64,000 nucleotides of DNA from Capsicum annuum (Eukaryota > Streptophyta > Magnoliopsida > Solanales > Solanaceae), in assembly GCF_002878395.1 (NCBI RefSeq), contig NC_061118.1:5239575-5303574 (forward strand). The letters run 5' to 3'. A program made the translations under genes and the position numbers. Positions 1 through 9,620 of this stretch are shown piece after piece. The stretch's first letter is position 1. Every line of letters begins with the position of its first letter. Below the pieces are notes generated by a model. It was not told where the DNA came from. It did no database searches and worked only from the letters and a program-made list of their open reading frames with translations.

Positions 1-130
1 TGGTCCTCTTTCATATCGAGCCATTGAAGCGGCGCATCATACTACGAGCGGACGATTTCAAAGAAATGATAAGATATGTGTAAGATTTTTCGTAGATATC
101 CTTATTACCTTTACCTTACCTTAGTTGAGT
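1..130. other. unassigned flank upstream of minisatellite
   Basis: I see no reading frame, repeat or motif that I can name in this stretch. It is the left edge of the window, so it could belong to a gene or element lying further left. Confidence 0.3.
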
Positions 131-436
131 CTTATGATCGTTCCACATTCCTATTCATCTTATCTCGTCTTGGGCACAACAATATCCTAGCTAGTTGATC
201 CTGATTCGACATTAGAAGTATATCCTAGCTATTCATCTTATGTTCGTTCAACATTCCTATTCATCTTACCTCATCTTGGGCACAACAATATCCTAGCTAG
301 TTGATCCTGATTCGACATTAGAAGTATATCCTGTCTATTCATCTTATGTTCGTTCAACATTCCTATTCATCTCACCTCGTCTTGAGCACAACAATATCCT
401 GGCTAGTTGATCCTGATTCGACATTAGAAGTATATC
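131..436 (+). repeat. 106-bp tandem repeat, about 2.9 copies
   Basis: Three head-to-tail copies start at 131, 237 and 343, an exact 106-bp period, marked by cttatgttcgttcaacattc and tagttgatcctgattcgaca. The third copy stops at about 436, where the sequence runs straight into the ATG of the kinase reading frame at 440. The copies differ at only a few positions, so the duplication is recent compared with the decayed elements nearby. The repeat occupies the place where the LRR and transmembrane coding part of this kinase type would normally lie. It now acts as the 5' flank, and whether it holds a promoter cannot be told from sequence. Confidence 0.9.
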
Positions 437-439
437 AAA

Positions 440-2545
440 ATGGCACAAAACCAAACAACACTTGTGAATCAAAAGCTAGTGTTTTTTGAGAATACTAAAA
501 GGGAATATGATTTAGTTGACTTGTTGAAATCAGAAGCAACAGTATTGGGAAAGGGAACTTTTGGAAATAGCTACAAGGCAGAATTGGAAAATGGGAAAAT
601 TGTGTTTGTTAAGAGGTTAAAAGATTGTTGTTTGGTTGAAAATGAATTCATAAAAAAGATTCAAGAATTGGCAAAATTGAGTGATCATCATCAAAGTTTG
701 CTTCCTCTAAGAGCTTATTATTATTCAAAAGATGAGAAACTTCTTGTATTTGATTACATGCCTATGAGTAACTTGGCTTCTCTTTTACATGGTAAGTCTT
801 CTAACTCGTTATGTCTAAGATAATAATTTTATTTGATTTATTGTATTTGTTAGAGTTGGGATCCGAATTTTGTTGATCCGGCCCAGAAAATTTCGCGATG
901 CGATCCATGTTTGCGATTTTTAATGGGGTCTGTCGTGGTGGAGTAGGGATTGGACCTATCGGTCCGATCCTAAAGCCCACCACTGATCCCGATGGGGGTG
1001 CGGGGTGAAGCCCCCGCTGTATGGACCTTTATGTTTTGGGCCCAGGACTTATTTGTATGCACGTATTATATAAGTGCATTTAGTGGGTTATTTTGAGTAT
1101 TCAGAAAATACTCATTCTCCCCATTGTACTCCTCTTCTTTTATTATAGTGAACATCCTCTGCCTCTGCCCGTGGTTTATCCCGCAAAGATTTTCACGTAA
1201 ATCTGTGTGTTCTTATTTATTATTTTGCTTGTGGTTTGCTTTATTCTGTCCGATTCTAACAGTCCTCTTATATGATTTTGAATAGTTCGTATCTCATAAA
1301 GTAGTTTTGAAATCGAGTTAGATTATATTTCACGTGCGTTTTCTTCACATGGTATCAGAATCATACTCTATATATAGATGTTCAAGACTAGGGCGCATAG
1401 ATAGGGCGTCAAATATGTTAGAGTTTGTGACCCAAATTTTCTTGATCCGGCCTTGAAAAGATCGTGGTGCGATCCATGTTTGAGATTTTTTGGGGGATTT
1501 GTGGTGGTAGTGTACGGATCGGGGTATGGACTTGTATGTTTTTGGGCTTAAAATTTTTCTTGTACGCACGTATTACATAAGTGCGACTTAGAGGGTTGGT
1601 TTTAAAATGATGGTTCTAGTGTGTTATAGAGAACTTTGGCTCCTCCTTGTATTCCTCTTCGATGTAGTGAATTTCTCCTCCTCCGACCATGGTTTTTCCC
1701 GTCAAGAGTTTTCATGTAAATCTATGTGTGTTCATCTTGTTTTTCTTTTGCTTATCATATTGCTTATTCCTGTTTGATTTGATAACAAAATATTCTATGG
1801 TGAGTAAAACAATGAGGTATTAATTCCTTATAGTATGGGGCAATCTATCGTTAATGAGTTAAAGTTGAGTAAAATTTAATGTGCATTTTCTTTACATATA
1901 CTGTTATTTATAAAAATTCATGAATATTTCTTACTATATTATTGTGGAATTAACTTAACATATTGTTACATAGAAGGTGTAGGAGTGGCTAAGAAATCTC
2001 AACTCACATGGCAAGTAAGGACTCGAATCGCTTATGAAGTCGCTAGTGGCCTAGAATTTCTCCATACTCAGGGATCTGACGTTTGTCATGGTAACATAAC
2101 GTCATCCAATGTTCTACTCACAAATTCTTTTGATGTTCGTCTTTCAGACCAGGGATTATTCGGACTTTTCATGCCAAACACCATGTTACTTGTCCTCAAC
2201 GTGGGCTATCAAGCACCGGAAGTGGGATATGCCTACAACCTTTGTCAAAAATCAGATGTTTACAGCTTCGGTGGCCTGTTGTTGGAATTACTAACCGGTA
2301 AGGCCCCATTAGACACCGTTGGCAAGAACAAAGGGATTGATTTGCCTAGTTGGGTTCGAAAAATGTTTCAAGAAAACCCTATTATTGATGTTTTTGATAA
2401 GAGTATGGTGAAAAATTACCAAGAATTTGGAGATCAAATGGTTCAATTGTTACAACTAGCAATTTGCTGTACTTTCAAGAATCCTACTAAAAGGCCCTCA
2501 ATGGTTGCAGTGGCTAATCAAATAAAAAGGACATGCAGATTGTAA
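440..2545 (+). CDS. truncated LRR receptor-like kinase (RKL1/RLK902 type), kinase domain only, two exons
   Basis: Exon 1 is 440-791 and exon 2 is 1974-2545, giving about 307 aa. The donor is gtaagt at 792 after the first base of a Gly codon. The acceptor is tag at 1971-1973; a second in-frame acceptor at 1981-1982 would give about 304 aa. The protein matches the cytoplasmic half of LRR-III receptor kinases: a KLVFFEN juxtamembrane block, the glycine loop LGKGTFGNSYKAEL, the lysine in VFVKRLKD, LVFDYMPMSNLASLLHG before the intron, HGNITSSNVLL in place of HRD (usual in this group), GYQAPEV, and DVYSFGGLLLELLTGKAP. The DFG motif reads DQG and the activation loop is short, so catalysis is doubtful. 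The extracellular LRRs, signal peptide and membrane helix are absent; an intact family member is about twice as long. The family acts in plasma-membrane signalling. This copy would be a soluble pseudokinase or is a pseudogene. Both exons are open and in frame across the splice. Confidence 0.8.
848..1349 (+). repeat. 5' LTR of the intronic TRIM
   Basis: It starts TGTTAGAG and ends in CA immediately before the primer-binding site. The right end is set by the adjacency of tggtatcagaa and by similarity to the end of the second LTR near 1896. An alternative end at 1261 (TCTAACA) would form a perfect terminal inverted repeat with the start but would leave 88 bp before the primer site, so I prefer the longer form. 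Confidence 0.6.
1350..1361 (+). promoter_or_regulatory. TRIM primer-binding site
   Basis: The sequence tggtatcagaat is complementary to the 3' end of plant initiator methionine tRNA, with one change from the usual tggtatcagagc. It lies directly after the 5' LTR. Confidence 0.75.
1416..1896 (+). repeat. 3' LTR of the intronic TRIM
   Basis: It begins TGTTAGAG at 1416 and can be aligned along its length with 848-1349. It diverges most in the last 120 bp. I see no clear polypurine tract just upstream. Confidence 0.6.
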
Positions 2546-2973
2546 TTGATGTTGTGTATAATCTATGTATAATATATGTATACAATGTGTATCTTAGCTT
2601 AAATTTGTAAAAATTAAAGATAAGGATTATTTTTGTTGGGTTGGGGTTACTACGTTTGTAATGTAAAAACTCGAAATTATATTACACTTGTAAACTGATT
2701 ACAACGAATTTCAATTTAATTTTGCCTGTCTTTGTGCGTTGAGTAAATCAGAGGTTAAACATATTCTCCCACATTGAGATTTTTTTTTCTTCATATATAT
2801 TTTTTTTCAAGTAAAAACCAACCCCATATATATAAATGTTGGATTTTTTTTTTCTTGATATTGATTTGTATTGAATCTAAGCAAATGTTTGTTTGATATA
2901 TAAGGTGAAAGGATTCATGAGAGAAGTCAACTTTTCTTCATCATGAGGTAAATTTAAAGGTCAAGGTAGAGTT
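2546..2973. other. kinase 3' UTR and AT-rich spacer
   Basis: After the stop codon come AT-rich runs with several possible plant poly(A) signals (aatatatgta, aattaaaga). A TATA-like run, ccatatatataaatg, lies at about 2823. I see no gene or repeat in it. Confidence 0.4.
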
Positions 2974-3237
2974 TTGGATAGTGGTAGTAGTAGTAGTTCT
3001 TCCTCAAATAATTTACATGCAAATTCAAGAACTTTGGCACGAAAACCAAGAAATTATGATTCAGCAATTGATAATAATAAGGTTAATCAAAGTGATATAA
3101 AGAATGGCTTTGATAGTTGTTCAACAACTTTGGCACAAAAACCAAGAAATAGTGATTCAAGAATTGAGAATGAATGTGATCATATGGTTAATAGAAGTGG
3201 AATAAAGGATGGTTTTGATCAATATATGGTGAATTAG
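2974..3237 (+). CDS. unrecognised Ser/Asn/Lys-rich repetitive reading frame
   Basis: I do not recognise this reading frame. The open frame runs from about 2947, after a stop at 2944, to the stop at 3235-3237; no ATG opens it in place. It has a Ser-rich start (seven serines) and then two copies of a motif reading TLA(R/Q)KPRN.DS. A third copy of the same DNA (ttcaagaactttggcacaaa) follows at 3239, after the stop. Copy starts are at 3024, 3120 and 3239. The motif pattern suggests either a small disordered protein or the 3' exon of a larger gene that has decayed; the third repeat beyond the stop favours decay. A possible splice acceptor (ggtag) lies at 2965-2969. It is next to the kinase gene on the same strand, but nothing ties them functionally. 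Confidence 0.3.
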   Translation: MDSGSSSSSSSNNLHANSRTLARKPRNYDSAIDNNKVNQSDIKNGFDSCSTTLAQKPRNSDSRIENECDHMVNRSGIKDGFDQYMVN

Positions 3238-3539
3238 GTTCAAGAACTTTGGCACAAAAACCAAGTAATTGTGATTCAAGAACTGAGAAAAAAGTGAAAT
3301 AACGGAGGCTATAGGTGATGTTGTAGGTGGAGTGGAGTTATTGGAATTTGTTGGATTTGAGATGAAAGAAAAGGTGGGAAATTTGGCTTGTAGTCTCTTG
3401 TTTGTGGATTTTGATGATTTTTATGTTTCGATAATTTATAGTATTATATTGTGGTGTCTTATTTTTTTTTATTATCTATTAAAGTGATATTCTTTTTTGT
3501 TGTTTGCTTTTATACTTTTTATTTGTTATACAATTATCT
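3238..3539. other. degenerate continuation and AT-rich spacer
   Basis: It opens with a third copy of the TLAQKP-coding DNA repeat (3239-3290), then a stretch that would read as protein in a shifted frame (around 3310-3440), then T-rich sequence. It may be the broken end of the preceding reading frame. Confidence 0.3.
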
Positions 3540-3656
3540 GTCCTGAGCCGGAAGTCTATTGAAAATAGTCTGTCTACTTCACCTGAATTAGTGATATAAA
3601 CTGAGTACACTTTACCCTCTCAAGACCCCACTTTCTGGGAATACACCGGATATAAT
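3540..3656 (+). mobile_element. TS-type SINE remnant (3' part)
   Basis: The run gtcctgagccggaagtctat, then gaaaatagtctgtctacttc, then gagtacactttaccctctca and gaccccactttctgggaata, follows the conserved body of the tobacco/Solanaceae TS SINE. That body includes a gagccgggggtctatcgg-like block, a ctctacc block, and a tacac.ctaccctcccc / agaccccac.t.tgggattacac tail. The tRNA-derived 5' part with A and B boxes is not recognisable, so this is a 5'-truncated or decayed copy. It carries no coding sequence. It is useful mainly as a taxonomic marker for Solanaceae. Confidence 0.8.
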
Positions 3657-4417
3657 GCTTTCGCTTTTGGAGCCAAAGAAGGTTGAGGAGTTGGCATCAG
3701 CATCCCAAGTTAAGGCGAGTGAACCAATTGAGCCGAAGAAGATCCATAGACAAGTAGAATTCGGAATATTTTATTGCAGTGCTATTCTGTAACTATGCGT
3801 TGCTTTTGTCACTAGCTATTGTTTCTTGTACTGCCATTACTATCTGATGTTTTTATGTTCTCTTAAATTCAAAGCCTCCTAATGCTCTATTAGAGGAATC
3901 AAAACATTATAATTAAATATAACTTTTATATAAAATTTTTTTCAAAGCTAACCAATATTTAATATCATCTTTAACCTACAACAAAATAATACGATAATAG
4001 AGATATTAAAATAATAAAAGTAAGCCTAACCTTTACAGAAAAATTACCTCAAAGTCGTCAGACTTCTATCTACCACCTGCAAACTACAATAAAATAATAT
4101 GATAATCGAGATATTAATACAATACAAACTCTTAATATCTCTGCATAGAGATTTTACCATCTAAAGGACATAAAAAGTAAGTCAATGTCATAGGAATATT
4201 TTTTGTCCATATAACAAATATTGTCATAAAATAAAATCAACATGTTAATGAATCTATCTTGAAACAAAACACACCTTATGATGTACTAATAAAACTTGAA
4301 AGAGGCAAGGCTAAAGAAATTGCAAATTTTATAAAAGAGAGAGAGAAATTTTTTTTTTCCTTAGTTAAAAAGAAAAAAGGAAAACTTTGACCAACAACTA
4401 ATAGTTAGAATATGTAT
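3657..4417. other. AT-rich intergenic sequence
   Basis: No convincing gene. A 45-codon open frame (3655-3792) begins at an ATG formed by the end of the SINE and includes two EPKK motifs; it may be exon debris or chance. The rest is strongly AT-rich, with a near repeat: aaaataatacgataatagagatatta at about 3984 resembles aaaataatatgataatcgagatatta at about 4092. Confidence 0.4.
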
Positions 4418-6355
4418 TGTAGACACGTAATTTTGTTCTGTAAAAAAATTATTTTTATTATCTTATCCCGTTTTACCACGCACCCCAACCCATGTGATAT
4501 TCCCTCCACAAAATAACAAAATAATAATCTCTAACTAATTTTATCTTATCCTAACAACCTACCCAATCAAAATAAACTACGTCACCACCCCCTCACATTT
4601 TTTTAATTCCTTTTTAACAAACATATTAACAACAAAAAGGGAGGGGCCCATAGGGCAAGGGGGATTTTTTTTTTCTCCACAATTCCATAGACCAAAGGAC
4701 ATCACTCACAACTCCGATTGAGAGAACACTCCATTTTGTTCATTAATATACAAGGGGGATTTTTTTCTTCTGTCCTTTTGGGGAACACGATGTACACACA
4801 GTGATTGACATCGTCACACACTTATCACGCGCCTCATAGAAAAATTCACGTACACACTGAAATTCACTCGCACGACACACTGGAATGGCGAGGATTCAGA
4901 GAGGATAGTGGATAATTGAGGAGAAACACAGTAGATAAAAAGGAAACAGGTAGAAATCGAGCAAAGCGAACAAAATCTGGCAGGGGTTGAGTTTGCTTGC
5001 GAATTTCTCACTGGAATCCATTATCTCCGTTAGATTCAGGCGTGGCTGACCGAAATCTACCTTTCACCATTGAAAAACCCAAAGTCAGCAGCTAAATCAC
5101 CCTGAAATCAGCTTGTTTTGAGTTGATTCCGGTGAAGCTTCACCGAAAATCGTATACGGTTTTCGGGTTGTGCGATTTCTATTTTGGCTTATCCATTCGT
5201 GTTCGCAGAATTCTGTTCGAATCATATTCAAGGAGTTTTCGCAATTGAGTTGGTTGATAGTCGAGGTTCGAATTGAGGTTTTTCGGGCACGGTATTATCT
5301 CTGATATATTAAAATCAATATTTGAGGTCCAATTCTTCAACTCCCTCTTTTCGTTTTGTTTCGATTTGGTGCATTGATGTATGATTGTGTGTTGTTGGTT
5401 GATGATTAGATGATTTTGTTGATATTCGACATTGTTTATTCATGAATGATTAATCATGATATGAATTTAATGTTAGCATGAGCTTGGATACTCGTTTCGT
5501 GTGAATAGTGACGTATAAAAGGGAATTTAGGGTTGAATTGAGAAATTGATAAAAAAGGTGAATTTAGATTGATTTGGTTTATTGTTGTTTTGTTTACTTT
5601 GGAACAAATAGCAAGTTTGTGAACTTGATACGATCATATTTTAGGCTGAAAGTTTAGTAGGCAAAGTTTAGGTCCGGGTAGGCAAATTTAGGATTCGTGG
5701 GATATGGAATGCTTGAACTATGTGTTGAATGGCTTGATTTCATTGATTTTTGGATCGAATGTATATATCATTTGGCCGGGGAATGCCCCGAGGTATTCGT
5801 GTTTATTCATCGGGGAATGCCCCGAAGTATTTGTACTCGAAGGACGTTCATAATGAAGGCCCGAGGCATCGGGTAGAGCATAGTCTAGGATTAGCTTAGA
5901 ATAGGATTTATATTTTCACATTTTTTAATTTTTGACTGTATAATTGGGCTGAACATTATATTCTGGATTGTTTTGTTTTGTTGGTTTAATTGATTATTTT
6001 GTGTTCTTTTGTGTGATTTATACACCCGTAATGTCAAATTAGCTGATACACTCCACCAAGGGACCGTGGTCAAACCACGAGACCGAGGGGTGCCTAACAC
6101 CTCCCCCTCGGTCAACAGAATTTCTTAGTTGGAATTTCTGTTTGCAACTCAGTTTTAAAGAGTTACATCGTTTTGAAAAGGATCTTTCAAAGGTGACTTG
6201 GCACACCGGATTATGTCAAGTGGCAACTCTGAATAAAAAATGTAAATAGTCCTTTTTTGAAACTAATTTTTAATCTCTTGTCACTTCGATAATAAAACCC
6301 CTTTCGACCCTTAAAAAGATAATCTTATTTTGGAGTTAAAAAAGGGGTGTGATAG
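4418..6355 (+). repeat. 5' LTR of Tat/Ogre-like element
   Basis: The start TGTAGACACG is fixed by comparison with 13871. The end is placed by the primer-site-like block that follows; its exact CA boundary is uncertain because the junction is itself duplicated. It lacks 63 bp that the 3' LTR has at 14206-14268. It carries two copies of the hairpin-forming cggggaatgccccg, at about 5777 and 5811. Several ttaggatt and tgattgatt-like AT-rich runs are otherwise unremarkable. Confidence 0.7.
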
Positions 6356-6475
6356 CTCTGGAGACTCTGCTTGGGACTTTTCAGAATTCAAGCTTATTTT
6401 GGAGTTAAAAAAAGGGTGTGATAACTCTGGCGACTCTGTTGGGGAGTTTTCAGAATTCGAGCTTATTTTGGAGTT
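6324..6475 (+). repeat. duplicated LTR end and primer-binding site, 69-bp period
   Basis: cttattttggagtt recurs at 6324, 6393 and 6462, an exact 69-bp period. Each full copy carries gggtgtgata(g/a)ctctgg(a/c)gactctg followed by g(g)ga.ttttcagaattc. The second copy has the better primer site (tggcgactctgttgggga); in the first it reads tggagactctgcttggga. One of the two is presumably the functional priming site, the other a by-product of slippage or misprimed reverse transcription. Confidence 0.75.
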
Positions 6476-7020
6476 GTATCGATTTAGTTTGGCATTATAG
6501 GTGTATAGACATTTTGTTTGTGTTGTTTTGTGTTATTGTTTATCATTGTTGAGTGCCTACGTGCTCTTTGTTTACATTTTTTACTTTATGTGTTACCTCT
6601 TTATATTTGGCATTATGTGCATAACCTGGGTCATTCTTTTTGTAACAAGTCCGTTGTACACGTGTGTACACGACCTATAATTGAGTCACCCTTATTTTAG
6701 GAGGTGGAGCCGTTAGGTGAAAAGCTGTTGCAGCCACTATCGATCATACGCTCCCCCAAACAGCCTTGTTAGTGAACCCCAGCGTAGGTCAGCCTTTAGG
6801 TCATGCTTATGTGCATCATATTGAGACCTAGCGGGACCCACTTGATCCATCCTTTGTAGGAGACTCACCTCTAAAGAATCTCTACGTGCTAAATGTTGCA
6901 TCTTTAAGGGTAACAGGGTCATTTGACAGACTGTCTTGGGCAAAAACGTGTTCTAGAATTAAAGGAAGTGTGTAGACAAGGAAAAGTTTGAAAAAAAGAG
7001 AAAAGGAGAATTAAAAAAAA
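6476..7020 (+). other. retrotransposon leader, unassigned
   Basis: This is untranslated leader of the Tat/Ogre-like element. Around 6680-6950 the sequence is more GC-balanced, but I recognise no domain. The reading frames here are short and broken. Confidence 0.4.
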
Positions 7021-7432
7021 AAGAGTTTTTCGTAGTTTTTAGAGTTTTTTTATGGCTTTTGTTCTTCACAATTCAAAAATTCAAAAAAAGATTTTTACCT
7101 TTTGCTCTCATTTCTCAAAAACAAAAACATCAAAAAGATTTTTCCTTTGTCTCGTTTAGCATGCATTCACAATTCAAAAACTTCAAAAAAAAATTTCAAT
7201 CATAGGAGTTTTTATAAAAGAAAAATGCAAAAAAAAAAAAATTGTAGGAGTTTTGTACATTTCACGAAAATATCAAAAAGATTTTTCTTTCATAGTTGTT
7301 GGTGTCATTTTTATGTGAAGTGTCAAATTGAAAACTCAAAAAGATTTTATTGGCGTTTTGGATCTTATGTTTGTGCTCGTATCTCTCAAGTCAGGGTGTT
7401 GTTATCTAATCCTAAATTTTCCAATCTGGAAC

Positions 7433-7501
7433 GAACTACGCACCCCTGATTTTTCTCTCTTGGGAGTGAGATACGTAGGCAGCCTATTGTGGGTTCGGGG
7501 A
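7433..7501 (+). repeat. gaactacg...gatacgtaggc conserved block, copy 1
   Basis: The block runs gaactacgcacccctgattt, then tctcttgggagtgagatacg, then taggcagcc and gggttcgggg. Related copies occur at 8004 and 10618. Such blocks are characteristic of Tat/Ogre-type elements in my recollection, but their role is unknown. Confidence 0.65.
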
Positions 7502-8003
7502 TCTTATTTCAAAAATTCAAAAAATATTTTATTCACTCTTCATTTAGAATAGGTGTTTCATATACATCTTCAAGAGAAAACTACAAAAAGATTTTCTTTT
7601 AATAGTTTCAAGTTTCATTTTCGTATGAAATTCAAAATTGAAAACCCCAAAAGATTTTTCTTTGGTAATTATAGGTTTTATTTTGTATAGAAATCTGAAA
7701 ATTTTTAAAAAGATCTTATTCACTCTTCATTTAGAGTAGGTGTCATATACATCTCTGACAGAAAACCACAAAAAGATTTTTCTTTAATAGTTTCAAGTTT
7801 TATTTACGTATGAATGCAAAATTGAAAATCCAAAAAGATTTTTCTTTGATAATCGTAGGTTTCATTTTGTATAGGAATTTTAAAGCTGAAAATTCAAAAA
7901 GATTTTCGTCAATTCTTGACAATTTGTTATTTTCTTTTCTTTGTAAAGTTTCAAGAAAAAGAAAAAGAAAAGAGTTTGATTGGCCATTTTGGCAAGACTT
8001 CAC

Positions 8004-8073
8004 GAACTACACACACCTGATTCTCCTCTCTCGGGAGTGAGATATGTAGGCACCCTTTTTGGGTTAGGTGATC
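8004..8073 (+). repeat. gaactac...gatatgtaggc conserved block, copy 2
   Basis: It contains gaactacacacacctgattc and gggagtgagatatgtaggca, followed by gggttaggtgatc. It is the same block as at 7433, at the right end of the AT-rich leader repeats. Confidence 0.65.
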
Positions 8074-8289
8074 TTTTCAAAAAAAAAAAAAGAGAAGAAA
8101 AAAGAGGTTTTGAAAAAGTGTTAAACTCTGACATATTTGTTGTTTTTTGTTGAGTCAGTTTAAGGTGGTTGGTTTATGGCATTCTGGCTGGTTCTCCACA
8201 TCACACCAAATCTAAAAGGTTAGTTATTTCCAACAAGGATATAGAGAGTGACATCATGGATCAAACAAAGAGTCAGGAAAATGTGAGTT

Positions 8290-9620
8290 TAAAGTAAGTG
8301 ATTAAGAGACTAAGACAACAAATGAATGAAAAGCATCGAGCTTAGGCCAGTGGGCTGCCTCCTCCTCTATTTCTCACTATTGATTCTACAAATACCTCGA
8401 CTTTTCCACCAAAATTGCAAAGTCAGTGTCATACTGTTGTTGATGCACCACAACATGACTCAGAATTCATTCCAAGCCAAAAGCATCACAATACTTCCAC
8501 CACTTTTCCTCTAGCTCCTAAGTATAAGCCTGCTACAATCACAACACCACATGTCGTCTGTGATCTTGTTGCTCAATCCCCTACCGAAGCTTCTACATTG
8601 GCCAACTGCCCAATAATTGTGCTTCTTCATACTGCTAATGGAGCTTTGTTCAATACTTTTGGTGATCATCATTATACTCCTGATCCTACTTTTAAGCTAA
8701 CTGGACCACCAAAATTTCTTAACAAAAAGCCTAGTATGCCAGAAGAGCCAGAGAAAATGGTTGCAAAAATGAAGAGTGCAGGAAATGCTATGAAAAGTTC
8801 CCTAAGACTTGCGAGCGAAGAAGATGTTTCACACAAAAACTAGGGCATGTCTTCAAGCGTTAACCCTCCTTCAATCCTTGAGATATCGAAATTTGAGGAG
8901 CAAGATTGACATGGGGAATTTGTGGAATATTTGGGACAATATTGTAATCAATTAAGGGAAACTGGAGGGAAGAAGAATGAGAAAGATGCAACTGCCAATG
9001 TAGTTAGAGAACAGACACATCCAAGAAGGCGACGTCGTCGTTACCGTCAGTCTCAAGCCCAAGTTCATACCCAAGCTTTCTATAATTCCTTCCAAAGTCC
9101 AGTATAATCTATTTCCCCACCTCCATATCTAGTATACTGCGCACAACCATATGTTCAACTCTCTTCTTATTCACAATGGCGCGCACCAACTCCTCAGAGT
9201 CACCCTCTAACTCTACAAATATATCAAAGCCCTTCTAGGCTCGATTTTCGATCCAAGCCAAATAATAAAATGAGACAGAAGTCGAAGGATAGTTTCACAC
9301 CAATTGGAGAGTCATATGCCAGTTTATTCCAGAGGTTGGTTCAGCGGGGCATGATCACTCCTCTCCTTGGGTATACTCCTGACTGACATTCAAGAAGTTT
9401 TGATCCTAATGTATGATATGTATATCATTTGATGTTCAGGGTCATAGTATTGAAGATTTTCGTTCTTTGAAAAGAGAAATATAAAAGATGATTCAAGATA
9501 AATTAATTATGAGGCGGAACATTAACAGTAAGGGAAGCTATAGTCATGTTACTATGCAAACCAGTGGCTAAGTTGTCAGGTTGAGCAATTGAGGAGTCAC
9601 ACCTCTCCCTACTAGGAAGA
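8290..9620 (+). pseudogene. decayed gag of Tat/Ogre-like retrotransposon
   Basis: A 142-codon open frame (8415-8843) has a Pro/Thr-rich start, then YTPDPTFKLTGPPKF and an EEPEKMVAKMKS segment, resembling the N-terminal part of Tat/Ogre Gag. After stops and frame changes come a basic run (RRRRRRYRQ, about 9028) and, at about 9294-9382, FTPIGESYASLFQRLVQRGM. The last matches the linker before the Gag zinc-knuckle region in these elements. A further degenerate cysteine/histidine-like stretch with LKRE-type residues follows at 9410-9500. The central capsid block (GFK.PKF.YDG type) is missing, so an internal deletion is likely. It would have formed the retrotransposon particle; it cannot do so now. 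Confidence 0.6.

Larger units (their letters stand above)
848..1896 (+). mobile_element. TRIM-like miniature LTR retrotransposon in the kinase intron
   Basis: Two related direct repeats at about 848-1349 and 1416-1896 both begin TGTTAGAG. They share gatccggcc, gcgatccatgttt, gcacgtatta.ataagtgc, a cytosine-rich stretch around ctcctctt, and the pyrimidine-rich end gtgcgttttctt(c/t)aca. Directly after the first repeat, at 1350, is tggtatcagaa. This matches the initiator-Met tRNA primer-binding site used by most plant Copia-type elements. Only about 66 bp separate the primer site from the second repeat, so there is no coding capacity, as in TRIM elements. The two LTRs are clearly diverged, so the insertion is old. 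I could not identify a clean 5-bp target duplication. The element takes up most of the 1.18-kb intron and leaves both splice sites intact. Confidence 0.75.
7021..8110 (+). repeat. AT-rich leader with diverged tandem repeats (about 186-bp period)
   Basis: Motifs of the form tcaaaaagatttttctttga recur throughout. The stretch around 7531-7717 is repeated around 7718-7900: ttattcactcttcatttaga recurs at an interval of about 187 bp and aatagtttcaagttt at 185 bp. Short reading frames here are products of the repeated A/T runs and are not genes. Confidence 0.65.

Noticed and set aside
801..1569. Short minus-strand frames at 801-983 and 1345-1569
   Set aside because: They lie in the two LTRs of the intronic TRIM on the opposite strand and have no recognisable protein features.
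848..1896. Cassandra-type TRIM (LTR containing 5S rRNA sequence)
   Set aside because: The LTR lacks the recognisable 5S rRNA segment that defines Cassandra.
4814..6115. Minus-strand frames at 4814-5011 and 5891-6115
   Set aside because: They sit inside the 5' LTR of the Tat/Ogre-like element and show no domain.
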